This document shows positions 62,228-64,000 of a stretch of 64,000 bases of DNA, in pieces; position 1 is the stretch's first letter; every line of letters starts with the position of its first letter. The notes under the pieces are model-generated. The model searched no databases and was not told the origin of the DNA. It saw nothing but the letters and a program-made list of their open reading frames with translations. The DNA lies in assembly GCF_024138715.1 (NCBI RefSeq), contig NZ_CP092074.1:1116001-1180000 (forward strand), given 5' to 3'. The position numbers were made by a program, and so were the translations under genes. The stretch comes from Emticicia sp. 21SJ11W-3 (lineage in GTDB: Bacteria > Bacteroidota > Bacteroidia > Cytophagales > Spirosomataceae).

Positions 62228-62977
62228 TTACAAGGTATCGTAGTATCTGAAAAGCTCAATGAGCCCTGCTTCGGTTTTCAGGTTAAGGTTATTCTGTTTC
62301 ACAAATTGCTCCAGCACGGGTCTTTGTGTTTTGGGGAAACTCTGTAAGGCTTTTCTGCCAGTAGATACTACCTGTAGCATATCATCCTGGATGGTAAAAA
62401 ATTTGTGAGATTTTCTAAATTCTCCTTCATAACCAGCATCGCCTCCTGATGGTTCATATCCGGTTTTATCCGTAAAACGTGAACTTAAAACACAATCATA
62501 GCCTTTCAGTAAGATGTTCTTTCTCAGGTATAGGGTTTCCAGAAATACATTGTCATATTTGCGGAAAGTATGGCCTTCAATAGTAAATTCATCTGGTCTT
62601 ATGGCCACGGCATCAGCACCGGCATTTTTTACAATATAAAGCACATTCTGCTCAATGTTATAGGCCATCAGAAAGGTTACATCCTGCCCGCTTTTGGCGC
62701 TTAACTTGCCTTTATACCACCCGTTTTTAAAAAAAGGCGTACCCTTAAAAACCTTCGTAAATTCTTGTAAAGAGTTATTAAGCGAATGCTGCAATTTATA
62801 ATGCGCAACAAGAGTAGTGTCGCCTTTCTCATTCACAACAATTCTTGTGTCGTTGTTGTCTGATGCTTTTGCCTCTCTGATAAAATAATTATAACTTCTG
62901 GCAGGATTATATAATTCTTGTGCTGCCATACACAGTGGCGAAACCACCATAACCAACAAAAGTAGAAGTGCTTTCAT
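62228..62977 (-). CDS. Secreted protein, family not recognised
   Basis: 249 residues with a signal peptide (MKALLLLLVMVVSPLCMAAQ). The mature part is mixed alpha/beta with NDTRIVVNEKGDTTLVAHYKL, KNGWYKGKL, and a Lys/Tyr-rich C-terminal half; no known domain is visible. The strand-turn-strand parts suggest a stress- or envelope-linked protein, but I do not assign a function. A TATTTTTG box (63011-63018, minus) is about 34 nt upstream. Confidence 0.6.
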   Translation of the reverse strand: MKALLLLLVMVVSPLCMAAQELYNPARSYNYFIREAKASDNNDTRIVVNEKGDTTLVAHYKLQHSLNNSLQEFTKVFKGTPFFKNGWYKGKLSAKSGQDVTFLMAYNIEQNVLYIVKNAGADAVAIRPDEFTIEGHTFRKYDNVFLETLYLRKNILLKGYDCVLSSRFTDKTGYEPSGGDAGYEGEFRKSHKFFTIQDDMLQVVSTGRKALQSFPKTQRPVLEQFVKQNNLNLKTEAGLIELFRYYDTL

Positions 62978-63110
62978 AGTTTTGAAAAGAATACGAATAA
63001 ATATCTATAACAAAAATAACAGATAAAAAAGCATTTTTCCTAGAATCTCTTTGAGTATTTCCGGAGGTTGCTGTTGTATTCTTAAATATCTATGCGCAGA
63101 CTTCGCTCTT

Positions 63111-64000
63111 TTAGAGGGCTTCCAGATACAAAGCTTTAAAATCAGCCCTGCTTACCGGTTTCGGATTGTTAGGGTGTGCAAAGTCGGCAATGGCCAGGTC
63201 GGCTAATGTTTCTATGTGTTCATCCCGTACGCCTATGTCTCTTAAGCGATGCGGGATATTTACACGGCTGTTGAGGTCAAACAGGTAATTAACCACGGCC
63301 TCACCTGATTCATCTTTCAAGTCTAGTGTTTGTGCAATTCTACGGAATTTTCCTTCAAAGCCGGCTATATTAAAACGCATGCCATAAGGTATGTTTACAG
63401 CATTAGCTAACCCGTGGTGCGTATCAAGCAACGAAGAAAGCGGATGCGCCAGCGAATGTACTACGCCCAGCCCTTTCTGAAATGCAATGGCACCCATCAT
63501 TGAGCCTAAAAGCATTTTACTGCGGGCCTCAACATCAGGATTCTTCACTGCTTTTTCAAGCGACTGATGAATCAAAGAAATGCCTTCCAAGGCTATGCCA
63601 TCGCATATTGGATGGTACATTTTAGCCAGAAATGCCTCCATATTATGCGTGAGTGCGTCCATTCCTGTTGCTGCTGTAACAAAAGGAGGGAGGTCCATTG
63701 TCAATAATGGGTCGGCAAAAACAATTTTTGCCAGTAATTTAGGCGAAAACAATATTTTTTTCTGGTGGGTCTCGTCGTCGGCAATGATTGCGCTTCTACC
63801 TACCTCACTTCCGGTACCCGATGTAGTAGGTATGGTAATAAAGTGCGGCACATCGTTAGTAACGTAGATATCTCCTCCTATTAAATCATCATATTTAAAT
63901 AAGTCTTCTCTATGGTTAATACGTAGCACAATGGCTCTGGCTACGTCCATAGCTGCACCGCCGCCAATACCAATAATGCTGTCTCTTTCGGTGCTATGAA
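63111..64000 (-). CDS. Iron-containing alcohol dehydrogenase, 5' end cut by window edge
   Basis: NAD(P)- and Fe/Zn-dependent alcohol dehydrogenase (group III). The reading frame continues past the right edge, giving about 296 visible residues. The nucleotide-binding IIGIGGGAAMDVAR (just before residue 1 of the inner Met) is the family's GGGSxxD motif. The metal site is in the segment DALTHNMEAFLAKMYHP and HSLAHPLSSLLDTHHGLANAVN, with the conserved His residues. The substrate is not known. The N-terminal part lies outside the window. Confidence 0.9.
   Translation of the reverse strand, partial: HSTERDSIIGIGGGAAMDVARAIVLRINHREDLFKYDDLIGGDIYVTNDVPHFITIPTTSGTGSEVGRSAIIADDETHQKKILFSPKLLAKIVFADPLLTMDLPPFVTAATGMDALTHNMEAFLAKMYHPICDGIALEGISLIHQSLEKAVKNPDVEARSKMLLGSMMGAIAFQKGLGVVHSLAHPLSSLLDTHHGLANAVNIPYGMRFNIAGFEGKFRRIAQTLDLKDESGEAVVNYLFDLNSRVNIPHRLRDIGVRDEHIETLADLAIADFAHPNNPKPVSRADFKALYLEAL

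Noticed and set aside
1-64000. tRNA, rRNA, CRISPR array, insertion sequence or prophage
   Set aside because: Read through both strands and gaps; no cloverleaf, repeat-spacer pattern or transposase seen by eye. A software scan could still find a short one.

Overview
The window reads as one chromosomal segment of a Bacteroidota bacterium, most likely order Cytophagales. The evidence is a TonB-dependent receptor with an N-terminal carboxypeptidase-like domain followed by a DUF4249 lipoprotein, a fused LpxC-FabZ protein, a DUF3127 protein, outer membrane barrels, an N-acyl-D-amino-acid deacylase of a Bacteroidetes subtype, and recurrent TAnnTTTG -7 promoter boxes with weak Shine-Dalgarno signals. 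Genus cannot be fixed from the sequence alone. About 50 protein genes are visible. No tRNA, rRNA, CRISPR array, transposase or integrase was seen.

Layout. 0-8.3 kb is mostly minus strand: a cut-off Gfo/Idh/MocA oxidoreductase, thrC, carA, a carboxypeptidase-regulatory-like surface protein, cdsA with a small DUF2007 protein, an M19 dipeptidase, a GNAT acetyltransferase and a sugar-nucleotidyltransferase-like protein. 8.3-12.1 kb holds a plus-strand pair of secreted proteins (DUF1080/PA14 and a beta-propeller dehydrogenase ending in an azurin-like copper domain). 12.3-14.5 kb is a small AT-rich pair: UDP-galactopyranose mutase and a GT14-type glycosyltransferase. 14.5-20.6 kb is minus: an AlkZ/YcaQ-like winged-helix protein, a CrtO-like membrane acyltransferase candidate, a large protein joining a dead peptidase-like domain to an Omp85-type barrel, an FAD oxidoreductase and cmk. 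20.6-31.6 kb has a DJ-1/PfpI protein, a repeat-rich gap, miaA, a glutaryl-CoA-dehydrogenase-like enzyme, lysA, DUF3127, the TonB receptor/DUF4249 pair, a lipid kinase and a PhoD-like phosphatase.

31.7-45.4 kb carries an orphan McrB-like AAA+ protein, menC, lpxK, an outer membrane barrel, queG, then the lipid A gene run HD-protein/lpxD/lpxC-fabZ/lpxA/ABC ATPase on the minus strand, a vanadium haloperoxidase-like lipoprotein and tsaD. 45.4-64 kb holds a 1532-residue TamB-like protein, a phosphate-porin/PiT pair, a cytosolic hybrid histidine kinase with GAF and four PAS domains, a class I amidotransferase, a PYROXD2-like oxidoreductase, the D-aminoacylase homologue, folA, a DMT permease, an unrecognised secreted protein and the 3' part of an iron-containing alcohol dehydrogenase.

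Functional themes. Envelope building dominates: lpxA/C/D/K, cdsA, TamB-like, two or more outer membrane barrels, and surface sugar genes. Next come amino acid and cofactor synthesis (thrC, carA, lysA, menC, folA) and RNA modification (miaA, queG, tsaD). The clearest candidates for undescribed biology are the McrB-like protein with no McrC, the metal-site-less peptidase/Omp85 fusion, the D-aminoacylase homologue lacking its HxH motif, an apparently structured stem element between divergent genes at about 42.7 kb, and the repeat cluster at about 21.4 kb.
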